Below are positions 37,693 to 47,667 of a stretch of 64,000 nt of DNA, piece by piece. Where the stretch lies: NCBI GenBank assembly GCA_022799355.1, contig JAAWOG010000005.1, positions 1 through 64,000 of the forward strand, read 5' to 3'. Below the pieces are notes generated by a model that had not been told where the DNA came from, ran no database searches, and saw only the letters and a list, made by a program, of their open reading frames with translations. Made by a program: the position numbers and the translations under genes. The number at the start of each line of letters is the position of its first letter. The first letter of the stretch is position 1. The DNA is from Lachnospiraceae bacterium (GTDB lineage: Bacteria > Bacillota > Clostridia > Lachnospirales > Lachnospiraceae).

Positions 37693-37720
37693 GATATATA
37701 GATCATCTATATATCATCAT
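37688..37720. promoter_or_regulatory. Perfect 33-bp palindrome (16-bp arms, 1-nt centre), candidate repressor operator
   Basis: ATGATGATATATAGAT-C-ATCTATATATCATCAT. Confidence 0.8.
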
Positions 37721-37734
37721 CAAGGAGGAATACC

Positions 37735-38985
37735 ATGAAAAAGAAGCCTGTTTTACTTATTGTCACAATACTTGCAGCAGCCGGTGTTTTTTTATTTTTG
37801 TTTCTGTCCGGTGTTTTTTTCATGCCGGTCACAGGGCGGGTATCGGATAAAGCTTATCGGGAAGAACGGAAATCCTTTTACAGACGCGAGGAATACGGTG
37901 TATGGGAAAGAGGGACTCTCCTTGAATTGCCGGCACAGGATATCAATATGGGACTCGATATACGAAGCTATGATATCTCCGCGCTTGACCTGACGGATCA
38001 GGAGGCTGTCTTATCCGGGGTGACTTATGATTCGGCTACCGTTTTTCCGGACAGGCTTCCGAACGGGTTTGATCCGGAGCGGATTATGGAAATCGGAAAA
38101 AATCCGGGGCTTGGCATCCGGACACTGCACGAGAAGGGAATTACCGGAAAGGGCATCAGCATTGCCATCGTAGATCAGGCGCTGAACCCGGACCATACGG
38201 AATATGCGGATCAGTTGATAAGCTACGAACTGCTTCACTGCTGTGACACTGCCGCGCAGATGCACGGCAGCGCCGTAACCAGCATTGCCGTCGGAAAAAA
38301 CTGCGGTGTGGCGCCGGACGCTAAAGTCTATTATATTGCCTCTACCTTTGGCAGATACGGATCGAACGGTATGAAAATGAACCTGCAATATATGGCGGAT
38401 GGTATCGACAGGATTCTGGAAATCAATACACTGCTGCCGGAAGATCGCAAAATACGCGTCATCTCCATCTCGAGGGGATTTACATCCGAAAAGGGGGCGG
38501 ATGCGGTCCGACAGGCTATTGAACGGGCAAAGGAAGCGGGCGTGTTTGTGATTACCACCACGCCGGAAGATCACTATGGCTTTACCCTGATGGGGCTGGG
38601 GAAGGAACTCACTGCGGATCCCGATGATATGGCGTCCTACGGACCGGGACATTTCTGGAGTGACTATTTTTACAACGGTGAGACCGCCGATACCGCCCAT
38701 ATGCTGCTTGTGCCGATGGATGCCAGAACTTATGCATCCTGGAACAGCACGGACGGCTATGAGTTTGCCGCATCCGGGGGACTGAGCTGGTCGGTTCCCT
38801 GGATGGCAGGATTGTTTGCGCTATGTCTGCAGGTGGATGAGGATCTGACGCCGGAATATTTTCTCCGGAAAGCTTTTGAAACCGGAACGGTAAAAACCGT
38901 GGAATATCAGGGCGGGACCTACGAACTTGGGACAATCATAAATCCGCCGGCTCTGATAGAAGCGCTGAGTCAGCAAAAGAACTGA
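37735..38985 (+). CDS. S8 (subtilisin-like) serine peptidase, membrane-anchored or secreted
   Basis: N-term TM; GKGISIAIVDQALNPDHTEY (Asp), MHGSAVTSIAVGKNCGVAPDAKVYY (His), GGLSWSVPWMAGLFAL (Ser). Confidence 0.85.
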   Translation: MKKKPVLLIVTILAAAGVFLFLFLSGVFFMPVTGRVSDKAYREERKSFYRREEYGVWERGTLLELPAQDINMGLDIRSYDISALDLTDQEAVLSGVTYDSATVFPDRLPNGFDPERIMEIGKNPGLGIRTLHEKGITGKGISIAIVDQALNPDHTEYADQLISYELLHCCDTAAQMHGSAVTSIAVGKNCGVAPDAKVYYIASTFGRYGSNGMKMNLQYMADGIDRILEINTLLPEDRKIRVISISRGFTSEKGADAVRQAIERAKEAGVFVITTTPEDHYGFTLMGLGKELTADPDDMASYGPGHFWSDYFYNGETADTAHMLLVPMDARTYASWNSTDGYEFAASGGLSWSVPWMAGLFALCLQVDEDLTPEYFLRKAFETGTVKTVEYQGGTYELGTIINPPALIEALSQQKN

Positions 38986-38986
38986 A

Positions 38987-39130
38987 ACAGCGATTTGTGC
39001 CTGCACGTTGCCTGACACAAACCTGTCGCTGAAAGTCGGAGATATTTCAACGTTAAAAATACACTTACTTTCTTTTGTGATCGGATGCCTGCTCGGCGCC
39101 GTATGCATATTAAGTAAGATCATAAGCTGA
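38987..39130 (+). pseudogene. Possible C-terminal remnant of a membrane protein
   Basis: Frame reads TAICACTLPDTNLSLKVGDISTLKIHLLSFVIGCLLGAVCILSKIIS* with no start codon. Confidence 0.35.
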
Positions 39131-39273
39131 AAGCCACCTGTCAATCAATGAAAAACAGCAGTTAGCGTAACAAAACGGTACGCCAAAACTACCTTCATGA
39201 AACAAAAAGCATAAAAAACAAAACAAAAAATACATAAAACAGTAAAAAGAAAGCACAGGTACGAAAAATATAA

Positions 39274-40608
39274 ATGGAACAGAAAAAACAAAAAGAACAG
39301 ACAGCACAAAAAACACTAATGAGGCAATACTATCAACATCTCGGGATTTCCCCGCAGGTCTACGGATTCTGCCAGAATATCTGGGAATCTTTGTCTGAGC
39401 GTTTTCAAAAGATCGATGCCGTATCGGAGGCTAACCAGTTAAAGGTATTAAAAGCATTACAGGAAAATCAGGTGTCGGAGGCCTGCATGCTTGGCACCAC
39501 AGGCTACGGCTATAATGATCTTGGGCGTGATACGCTGGAAAAGGTATATGCCGGGATTTTCCATACGGAGGACGCTCTGGTGCGCCCCCAGATCACCTGC
39601 GGCACCCACGCGCTGGCGCTGGCGCTGATGAGCAACCTGCGCCCCGGGGATGAACTGTTATCGCCCGTGGGAAAACCCTATGACACACTGGAGGAAGTGA
39701 TCGGCATCCGCCCGTCAAAGGGCTCTTTGGCGGAATACGGGATCACTTACGCCCAGGTGGACCTTCTGCCGGACGGGGGTTTTGACTTTGACGGTATCAA
39801 AAAAGCGATCAACGAACGGACAAAGCTTGTGACGATACAGCGTTCCAAAGGCTATGCCACAAGGCCCACACTTTCCGTTAAACGGATCGGGGAACTGATC
39901 GCTTTTATCAAAGAGATAAAGCCGGATGTACTCTGTATGGTGGACAACTGTTACGGAGAGTTTGTGGAACCCCTGGAACCCACCGATGTGGGAGCGGATA
40001 TGGCGGTGGGCTCTCTGATCAAAAATCCGGGCGGCGGACTTGCGCCGATCGGCGGGTATATTGCCGGGAAAAGGGAATGTGTGGAACATGCGGCGTTCCG
40101 GCTTACCAGTCCGGGACTGGGCAAGGAAGTGGGCGCTTCCCTGGGCATTTTAAGCGCCTTTTATGAAGGACTGTTCCTTGCCCCGAACGTAACGGCATGC
40201 GCTCTAAAAGGCGCCGTATTTGCGGCGAACGTCTATGAAAAGCTGGGCTTTCAGGTTATGCCGGACGGAAGGGCAAAGCGGCATGATATTATCCAGGCGG
40301 TAAGCTTTCAAAACCCGGAGGGACTGATCGCCTTCTGTGAAGGCATCCAGGCGGCATCCCCGGTGGATTCCCATGTGCGGCCGGAGCCCTGGGATATGCC
40401 CGGATATGACGCCAAAGTCATTATGGCTGCCGGCGCTTTTGTTTCCGGCTCTTCCATTGAATTGTCCGCCGACGGGCCGTTAAAAGAGCCCTATGCCGCC
40501 TATTTTCAGGGGGGAATCACCTGGCAGCATGCGAAGTTCGGCATTATGCGGTCTTTGCAGGCTCTTGTCGATAAAGGGGTTGTTTTATCGGATGCTTTGG
40601 AATTATGA
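39274..40608 (+). CDS. PLP-dependent aluminum resistance / methionine gamma-lyase family protein (YnbB-like)
   Basis: LGTTGYGYNDLGRDTLEKVYAGIFHTEDALVRPQITCGTHALALAL; QRSKGYATRPTLSV; DNCYGEFVE; GSLIKNPGGGLAPIGGYIAG. Confidence 0.9.
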   Translation: MEQKKQKEQTAQKTLMRQYYQHLGISPQVYGFCQNIWESLSERFQKIDAVSEANQLKVLKALQENQVSEACMLGTTGYGYNDLGRDTLEKVYAGIFHTEDALVRPQITCGTHALALALMSNLRPGDELLSPVGKPYDTLEEVIGIRPSKGSLAEYGITYAQVDLLPDGGFDFDGIKKAINERTKLVTIQRSKGYATRPTLSVKRIGELIAFIKEIKPDVLCMVDNCYGEFVEPLEPTDVGADMAVGSLIKNPGGGLAPIGGYIAGKRECVEHAAFRLTSPGLGKEVGASLGILSAFYEGLFLAPNVTACALKGAVFAANVYEKLGFQVMPDGRAKRHDIIQAVSFQNPEGLIAFCEGIQAASPVDSHVRPEPWDMPGYDAKVIMAAGAFVSGSSIELSADGPLKEPYAAYFQGGITWQHAKFGIMRSLQALVDKGVVLSDALEL

Positions 40609-40753
40609 GGACAAATTTTGTCTAAAAAAGTGGGGGTTTTTATGTACAGGGGTGGAATTTTGTGGTAGTATGTTATATGTTATCAGATGTGGAGTGTCAG
40701 GATAGAAAAAAGGCGGATAATTTCCGTATAGTATTCCAGATATTGTAAATACT

Positions 40754-41482
40754 ATGAAGGAATTACCAGTTATGAGCCTTCTGCCCGGAGAGAGGAAAGG
40801 AAGGCCTATGCATTCACATGATATGAAGCCGTACGAGGTGGTAAAAGAGTACGGCGCGGAAGAACTGAAGGATGACGAGCTGCTTGCCGTGTTTATCCGA
40901 ACGGGCACAAAGGAGAAAAACGCGGTGGAGGTAGCAGGTCAGATCCTGGACGGTTTTCCCGAGAGAAACCTTTTGGGACTCTGCCATATTCCCTGGAAAG
41001 AACTGATGAAGATTCCGGGAATCGGTGAGGTGAAAGCGATCAAACTCAAATGCCTGGCGGAACTGGCGAGGCGGATTTCCGTGACGGAGGCGAAAAAAGG
41101 TCTGAAATTTGACCGCCCGGCGACCATATGGCAGTATTATAAAGAGCGTCTGCGGCATGAAGAGCGGGAGAGGGTAATCCTGATCATGCTGGATCAAAAG
41201 CTGAATATGATCTGCGACGCCGTTTTGTCCATCGGTACGGTAAGGGAGTGTATTGTTTCACCGAGAGAGTTGTTTTTAATGGCGCTGAAAGAAAAAGCGG
41301 TACAGATCATGCTGCTGCACAATCACCCCAGCGGTGATCCCGAACCAAGCAGGGCGGATCTGGAAATTACGGAGCGGGTAAGGCTGCTTGGGGCTATGCT
41401 GGAGATACCGCTTGTCGATCACATAATTATCGGAGATAAAACATATTGCAGTCTGCGGGAAAAAGGATATTTGGCAAAGTAG
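40754..41482 (+). CDS. radC: RadC/JAB domain DNA repair-like protein
   Basis: PGIGEVKAIKLKC HhH; LLHNHPSGDPEPSRADLEIT JAB/MPN motif; VDHIIIGDKTYCSLREKG. Confidence 0.93.
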   Translation: MKELPVMSLLPGERKGRPMHSHDMKPYEVVKEYGAEELKDDELLAVFIRTGTKEKNAVEVAGQILDGFPERNLLGLCHIPWKELMKIPGIGEVKAIKLKCLAELARRISVTEAKKGLKFDRPATIWQYYKERLRHEERERVILIMLDQKLNMICDAVLSIGTVRECIVSPRELFLMALKEKAVQIMLLHNHPSGDPEPSRADLEITERVRLLGAMLEIPLVDHIIIGDKTYCSLREKGYLAK

Positions 41483-41513
41483 CGCCGCTGCGTTACATGA
41501 AAGGAGTACGGTT

Positions 41514-42524
41514 TTGGCTAACAATATTTTCGGAATTGATCTGGGGACAAATAACATCAAGATCTATAACAGGGGCGATGATTCCATTATGGTGGAAAAA
41601 AATATGATCGCCATTGAGAATAAAAAGAACCTGTTTGCCTACGGGGATTCCGCTTATGAGATGTATGAGAAGGCGCCGGGGAATATTCAGATTTCCTATC
41701 CCCTCAGTAATGGCGTGATTGCGGATATTCATAATATGGAAACGCTGGTCAGATATTTTATCAACGACTTATCCAGAGGAGCCATCAAACCTGCCGACTT
41801 TTATATCGCGGTGCCGACGGATGTGACGGAAGTGGAGAAGAGGGCCTTTTATGACCTGATCCGTGATGCGGGCGTTAAGGCAAAACGGATTATGATTGTA
41901 GAAAAAGCGGTTGCCGATGGGTTAGGGCTCGATATCGACGTAAAAAATTCCCAGGGCGTGCTGGTTGTCAATGTAGGTTATGATACTACGGAAATTTCCA
42001 TCCTTTCTCTCGGCGGTATCGTGCTGAGCCGTCTGATTAAAGTGGGCGGCCTTAAATTTGACGATGCGATCCGGGCTGCGGTGCGGAAGGAGTTCAGCCT
42101 TCTGATTGGCGGAAAGACCGCTGAAAACGTGAAATTTGCCTTAGCGGACCTGGAGAAGGAAGGAAAAGGCGCACAGGTCTTTGGCAGAGATATTGTGACA
42201 GGACTGCCGGTGGAGCGCGAGATTCCCACCAGCCTTGTGGATGCCTGCCTGACGGAAAACTTTAATATGATCATAGATAATGTAAAAGTGATCCTGGAAA
42301 GGACGCCGCCCGAACTTGCCGCGGACATTTACAGACACGGCGTATACCTGACCGGCGGCGCGTCCAAAGTAAATCATCTGGCGGAGCTGATCAGTACCGG
42401 TACCGGCTTAAAGGTCAATGTTGCCGCGGAACCGATGAACAGCGTGGTACTCGGCATTGCCAAGATTATCAAGGATGATAACTATAAATCGGTAGCATAT
42501 TCTATTGAAGGAATGAGCAAATGA
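41514..42524 (+). CDS. mreB: Rod shape-determining protein MreB/Mbl (TTG start)
   Basis: NNIFGIDLGTNNIKIY; VAVPTDVTEVEKRAFYD; VYLTGGASKVNHLAELI; TTG at 41514 with AAGGAG upstream; followed by mreC, mreD. Confidence 0.93.
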   Translation: MANNIFGIDLGTNNIKIYNRGDDSIMVEKNMIAIENKKNLFAYGDSAYEMYEKAPGNIQISYPLSNGVIADIHNMETLVRYFINDLSRGAIKPADFYIAVPTDVTEVEKRAFYDLIRDAGVKAKRIMIVEKAVADGLGLDIDVKNSQGVLVVNVGYDTTEISILSLGGIVLSRLIKVGGLKFDDAIRAAVRKEFSLLIGGKTAENVKFALADLEKEGKGAQVFGRDIVTGLPVEREIPTSLVDACLTENFNMIIDNVKVILERTPPELAADIYRHGVYLTGGASKVNHLAELISTGTGLKVNVAAEPMNSVVLGIAKIIKDDNYKSVAYSIEGMSK

Positions 42525-43390
42525 GTCCAGTGATAAAGCAAAAAGGAGAAAAATTTACATTACCGAGTAAATATCTCCTTTTTATTTTAACAATCCTGTG
42601 CACGGGGCTGATGGTCCTTACCTTTACGACCTCGGCGCTGAGCACCCCTCTGTCCTATGCGGCAGGTTTTCTGGTAGTTCCTTTTGAAAAGGGCATTTCA
42701 AAGATCGGCAGTTATTTAAATGAGCGGACGGAAATGCTGCAGGAGATCCAGAACTTGATAGAAGAAAATGAGTCCCTGAAACAGCAGGTGGCGGATCTCA
42801 CCAATGAAAATATCTCTCTGCAGCAGGATAGGTTTGAGCTGACCAATTTAAGGCAGCTCTATCAGCTTGACGCAGAATATGCCGAATATGAGAAGATCGG
42901 CGCGCGTGTCATATCCAAGGACAGCGGCAACTGGTACCACTCCTTTGTCATTGATAAGGGAACGGACGACGGCATCGAGGAGAACATGAATGTGATAGCC
43001 GGCGCAGGACTGGTGGGAAGAGTAACTTCCGTGGGGAAAAACTGGGCAAAGGTGACGACAATCATCAGCGACAATGTCAGCGTCAGCGGCACGGTGCTTT
43101 CCACTTCCACAAATATGGTCATTACAGGCAATCTGGAAACCTATGCGGACGGATTGATAGAGTTTGGCAAGATGGTGGACGAGAAAAATCAGGTGGTGAC
43201 AGGGGACAAGCTTGTGACCTCCAATATCAGTGACCACTATCTTCCCGGTATTTTGATCGGCTACATATCCAGCCTGAATACCGATTCCAATAACCTGACA
43301 AAATCCGGTTATGTGACTCCCGCCGTAGATTTTTCCCACTTAGAAGAAGTTCTGGTTATTTTGGAGCAAAAAAAGACGATCGGGGAATAA
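42521..43390 (+). CDS. mreC: Rod shape-determining protein MreC
   Basis: N-term TM, coiled coil, ARVISKDSGNWYHSFVIDKGTDDGIEENMNVIAGAGLVGRV. Confidence 0.95.
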   Translation: MSPVIKQKGEKFTLPSKYLLFILTILCTGLMVLTFTTSALSTPLSYAAGFLVVPFEKGISKIGSYLNERTEMLQEIQNLIEENESLKQQVADLTNENISLQQDRFELTNLRQLYQLDAEYAEYEKIGARVISKDSGNWYHSFVIDKGTDDGIEENMNVIAGAGLVGRVTSVGKNWAKVTTIISDNVSVSGTVLSTSTNMVITGNLETYADGLIEFGKMVDEKNQVVTGDKLVTSNISDHYLPGILIGYISSLNTDSNNLTKSGYVTPAVDFSHLEEVLVILEQKKTIGE

Positions 43391-43918
43391 ATGCGTAAAA
43401 GAGTATTATCCGTTATATTTTTATTCATCATGTTTTTCTGCTTTCTATTGCAGTGTACTATGTTTAAAAAGCTGAGTTTCGGCGGGATCAGCCCTAATCT
43501 GCTTATTATCACCACAACCTCCGTAGGGTTTATGAGAGGAGAGAAGCAGGGACTGCTGGCGGGCTTTATCAGCGGATTGTTTATCGATATCTTTTTCGGG
43601 GATGTGATCGGGCTCTATGCCATGATCTACATGTATATCGGTTTTCTGAACGGGAAGTTCAGCAGAATTTTTTATCCGGAAGATATAAAACTCCCGCTGG
43701 CACTGATTACACTGAGTGATCTTTCCTATGGCATGATCTGCTATATCGTATTGTTTTTACTGCGGGGCAGGCTTAATTTCCTCTATTTTTTCCGGCGCAT
43801 CATTATACCGGAGGCGGTTTATACGATTGTGATGAGTATTATTCTATATCCTATTCTGCTGTATTGTTATAAACGGCTGAATGTGGATGATAACAGGAGC
43901 GAAGCAGACTTTGTTTGA
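43391..43918 (+). CDS. mreD: Rod shape-determining protein MreD
   Basis: Multi-TM 175-aa protein directly following mreC; GEKQGLLAGFISGLFIDIFFGDVIGLYAMIYMYIGFLNG. Confidence 0.9.
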   Translation: MRKRVLSVIFLFIMFFCFLLQCTMFKKLSFGGISPNLLIITTTSVGFMRGEKQGLLAGFISGLFIDIFFGDVIGLYAMIYMYIGFLNGKFSRIFYPEDIKLPLALITLSDLSYGMICYIVLFLLRGRLNFLYFFRRIIIPEAVYTIVMSIILYPILLYCYKRLNVDDNRSEADFV

Positions 43919-46781
43919 CAGAATAAAAGATAAAATACTGAATATGGTCCTTTCCCGGGAATTTGTGCTGATCCTTGCCATTTTTGTCTGCGGCGGGGTT
44001 TTGATCCACAGGCTTTTCACCCTGCAGATCGTAAACGGCGCTTCTTATCTGGAAAACTTTCAGCTTACCATTCGTAAGGAGCGTTCCATTCCGGCAGCGC
44101 GGGGCAATATCTATGACAGAAACGGCAGGCTTCTCGCCTACAATGAACTGGCATATTCCGTGACGATTGAGGACGTTTATGAGTCCGGCAGGACAAAAAA
44201 CCGGAATATCAACGAGACCATCTATAAAGTGATCCGCATGATAGAAGAAAGCGGGGATGAGGTGATCAGTGACTTCGATATCTATCTGGATCCTGCCGGA
44301 AACTATCAGTTTAATGTGAGTGACAACACGCTGCTTCGTTTTCTGGCGGATGTGTATGGCAGACCGAATATCAGCGATCTGGAATATAAGGAAAAGACGG
44401 CATCTCCGGAGGATGTTATCGAATATCTGTGCAGTTCTGATAAATATGGTGTGGGTACATACACGGAAACGGAAGATGGGACACTCGAATTTACGCCGTG
44501 TGAAGGGTTTGAAAAAGACGAGATTCTGAAAATTTTGACGATCCGGTTTGCCCTCTCCTCCAACAGCTACCAGAAATATATTGCCACAACCATTGCCACG
44601 GATGTCAATGAAAAGACGGTGGCGGTAGTCAGTGAGAATATCCAGTACCTTGACGGCATCAATATTGCCGAAGATACGATCCGAAAATATGTAAACAGCG
44701 TTTATTTCAGCCATATTATCGGTTATACAGGAAAAATGCCCTCGGAAAAACTGGCGGAATATACGGAAAAAGACAGTTCCTATTCCCTCAACGACCAGGT
44801 CGGTGTCGCCGGCATCGAATCCTCCATGGAGGAAGTGCTGCGGGGGAAAAAGGGATCGGAAGTCATCTACGTGGACAGCTTCGGAAAGGTGATCGAATCC
44901 ACGGACTATGTGGAATCCACTGCCGGAAACGATATTTATCTGACGATGGATACGGAACTTCAGTCTGCCGCCTACAATATTCTGGAACAGAAGATAGCGG
45001 GTATTCTTGTGTCCCGTATCAGAAACATAAAGGAATATGTGCCGAAGGAAAATGCCGGCAGTTCTTCCATATTGATCGCAATTTATGATGTATATAATGC
45101 GATGTTTGAAAACGGCATTATCGACATATCCCATTTTACCGAGAATAACGCCAGGGATACGGAGCGTATTGTAGCCGAAAAGTATAAACAACAGCAGGCG
45201 AATGTGCTGGAGCATCTGAGGGAAGAACTGTTAGTTACAAAGACGCCCTATGACCAGCTCTCCACCGAGTATCAGGTATATATGCTCTATATTGTCTCGC
45301 TGCTTGGCGACAACAATATCCTTCTGGCGGAGGAAATCGATGAGACGGATGAAGTTTATCTGGCATGGAGGCAGGATGAAAATATTCCGTTAGAGCAGTA
45401 CCTCCGGCACTGCATCGCACAGAGATGGCTCGATGTGACAAAGCTGGAACTGGAAAGCGATTATGCGGATTCCGAAGAAGTATATGAGACGCTGATAGAG
45501 TATGTTCTGGAAAAACTAAAGACGGACTCTACCTTTGAGAAACGAATCTATCGTTATATGATCAAAAATGATGTGATCAGCGGCAAGGAGGTCTGTCAGA
45601 TCCTCTGCGAGCAGAAGATCGTAGAGGTGGATTCCGGTGTGGAGAGCAGGCTCTACAGCGGCAATATCACGGCATATCAGTTTATGCTGGACCGGATCAC
45701 GAATCTGGATATCACACCGGCTCAGCTTGCCTTGGAACCCTGTTCCGGCTCCATGGTGGTAACGGATGTCAATACCGGCGATACGCTGGCGCTGGTTTCC
45801 TATCCGGGATACGATACAAACCGGCTTGCCAATTCCATTGATGCGGAGTATTACGCGAAACTGATGAACGATGAGGCGCGCCCGATGTACAGCAGGGCAA
45901 CCCAGGAGAGAACGGCGCCGGGCTCCACTTATAAGATGGTCTCATCCACGGCAGGCCTGATGGAGGGCGTTATCTCGGCAACGACAACCCTTGCCTGTCA
46001 GGGACCTTTTGATAAAATTACGCCGCCGCCCAGGTGCCATATCTATCCGGGCGCCCACGGTACGCTCAGTCTGAGCAGTGCGATACAGAGATCCTGCAAC
46101 AACTACTTCTACGAGGTGGGATACAGGCTTGGCTCGAGCGGCGGTTCTTATAACAGCGAGCGGGGAACGGATATGCTGGCGAAATATGCCGATATGTACG
46201 GGCTGTCCGAAGCTTCCGGGCTGGAACTCGAAGAATCCGATCCCAAGCTGTCAACGGAGGATGCGGTGCGTTCCGCCATCGGTCAGGGCAACAACAACTT
46301 TACGACGGTACAGCTTGCCCGCTATGTGACGACCGTGGCAAACAGCGGCACCTGTTTTAACCTGACTCTGATCGATAAGATCACGGATAAAAACGGGAGT
46401 CTGTTAGAGGACCGGAGCGCCGAAATCCGCAATCGGATCGAGATGGATCAAAGCTATTGGGATGTGATTCACACAGGAATGCGTGGCGTTGTGGAAAATA
46501 TGTCATATTATGGGGATGTGAATGTCAACGTGGCAGGAAAGACAGGAACCGCAGAGCAGTCCGAGAGACATCCGAACCATGCGCTGTTTGTCAGCTACGC
46601 GCCCTATGAGAATCCGGAAATTTCCGTAACGGTCCGGATTGTAAACGGTTATTCCTCCTCCTATGCCGCACAGACGGCAAAGGATTTTTATGTATATTAT
46701 TATAAACTGGACGAAGAGGAAAATATCCTCACGGGACAGGCTGCACAGAGTATAGGAAATACAGCCATCCAGAGCGACTGA
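43881..46781 (+). CDS. mrdA: Penicillin-binding protein 2 (transpeptidase) with large insertion
   Basis: RGNIYDRNGRLLAYNELAYSVTI; APGSTYKMVSS (SxxK), RSCNNYFYEVGY (SxN), GKTGTAEQS (KTG); start codon uncertain. Confidence 0.93.
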   Translation: MWMITGAKQTLFDRIKDKILNMVLSREFVLILAIFVCGGVLIHRLFTLQIVNGASYLENFQLTIRKERSIPAARGNIYDRNGRLLAYNELAYSVTIEDVYESGRTKNRNINETIYKVIRMIEESGDEVISDFDIYLDPAGNYQFNVSDNTLLRFLADVYGRPNISDLEYKEKTASPEDVIEYLCSSDKYGVGTYTETEDGTLEFTPCEGFEKDEILKILTIRFALSSNSYQKYIATTIATDVNEKTVAVVSENIQYLDGINIAEDTIRKYVNSVYFSHIIGYTGKMPSEKLAEYTEKDSSYSLNDQVGVAGIESSMEEVLRGKKGSEVIYVDSFGKVIESTDYVESTAGNDIYLTMDTELQSAAYNILEQKIAGILVSRIRNIKEYVPKENAGSSSILIAIYDVYNAMFENGIIDISHFTENNARDTERIVAEKYKQQQANVLEHLREELLVTKTPYDQLSTEYQVYMLYIVSLLGDNNILLAEEIDETDEVYLAWRQDENIPLEQYLRHCIAQRWLDVTKLELESDYADSEEVYETLIEYVLEKLKTDSTFEKRIYRYMIKNDVISGKEVCQILCEQKIVEVDSGVESRLYSGNITAYQFMLDRITNLDITPAQLALEPCSGSMVVTDVNTGDTLALVSYPGYDTNRLANSIDAEYYAKLMNDEARPMYSRATQERTAPGSTYKMVSSTAGLMEGVISATTTLACQGPFDKITPPPRCHIYPGAHGTLSLSSAIQRSCNNYFYEVGYRLGSSGGSYNSERGTDMLAKYADMYGLSEASGLELEESDPKLSTEDAVRSAIGQGNNNFTTVQLARYVTTVANSGTCFNLTLIDKITDKNGSLLEDRSAEIRNRIEMDQSYWDVIHTGMRGVVENMSYYGDVNVNVAGKTGTAEQSERHPNHALFVSYAPYENPEISVTVRIVNGYSSSYAAQTAKDFYVYYYKLDEEENILTGQAAQSIGNTAIQSD

Positions 46782-46816
46782 TACGTTCCGCCCGGGATGA
46801 CTGAAGGGAGATACGG

Positions 46817-47506
46817 ATGAAGGAGCGTTCTTTTACACTCAAAAGCTACCGGAAAGGGCTGGCGCTTCATATTGATCAAGAGGCGGAAATGAATACCCTG
46901 CTGGAAGAATTAAGAGAGAAATTTCAAAGTTCCAGACAATTTTTCGGAAATATGCAGGTGGGGCTGTCTCTTTCCGGTAAAGAACTGACACCGGAAGAGG
47001 AAAAAGCCATATTGGATGTAATCGGCGAAAGTTCCGATCTGCAGATTGTCTGTCTGATCGGAAAAGACGACAACGTCCAGTATCTGCTGGACAAAGCCCT
47101 TGATCAGGATGGGGCGGCCAAGGCAGATGCCGGACTGGAAGGACAGTTTTACCGGGGTACCCTGAAAAAGGGACAGAGCCTGGAGACGGAACATTCCGTT
47201 ATTATTCTGGGGGATGTCAGTGCCGGCGCCAAAGTTTTTTCCCGCAGGGACATCATTATTTTAGGGGCTCTTTTAGGGGAGGCGCAGGCCGGTGTCGGTA
47301 CGGAAGGGGAAAACGGGCATTTTGTATGCGCGTTGGAGTTCTCGCCGGAAAAGCTGAAAATCGGCAGCTATAAATACAGAAAGAAACCGGAAAAACGATT
47401 GTGGCCGGATTCTTATAAAAAATCACCAAAGATGGCTATACTGCAGGAGGGCGAAATCATCGTCAAACCTGTTACAAAAGAATTGCTGGGCAGGATTACT
47501 CCCTGA
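46817..47506 (+). CDS. minC: Septum site-determining protein MinC
   Basis: GTLKKGQSLETEHSVIILGDVSAGAKVFSRRDIIILGALLGEAQAG; followed by minD, minE. Confidence 0.93.
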   Translation: MKERSFTLKSYRKGLALHIDQEAEMNTLLEELREKFQSSRQFFGNMQVGLSLSGKELTPEEEKAILDVIGESSDLQIVCLIGKDDNVQYLLDKALDQDGAAKADAGLEGQFYRGTLKKGQSLETEHSVIILGDVSAGAKVFSRRDIIILGALLGEAQAGVGTEGENGHFVCALEFSPEKLKIGSYKYRKKPEKRLWPDSYKKSPKMAILQEGEIIVKPVTKELLGRITP

Positions 47507-47667
47507 TACCAACGACTGGATTGGTCAATTTATTGACTGAACGAGTCGAAAATGATGGGGGATAAACAGCCCGGAGGACGACAAAATCACGAAAAAAAAT
47601 CCGCCTGGAAAAGGCAGGAGAGATCCACCGCAGGAATCGGTGGAAAGCAGAAAGTGAGGTAGCGTAT

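Noticed and set aside
37735-38985. S8 protein as an inactive pseudo-protease
   Set aside because: Asp (IVDQALNPDH), His (MHGSAV) and Ser (GLSWSVPWMAG) regions all appear present despite divergence.
43851-45215. 454-aa ORF on the minus strand antisense to PBP2
   Set aside because: Fully antisense to a clear mrdA gene; His/Arg/Ile-rich composition typical of shadow ORFs; no RBS or motif.
47515-47545. Inverted repeat GTCAATTTATTGAC between minC and minD as an operator
   Set aside because: Short (6-bp arms) and AT-rich, no promoter geometry; may be chance.
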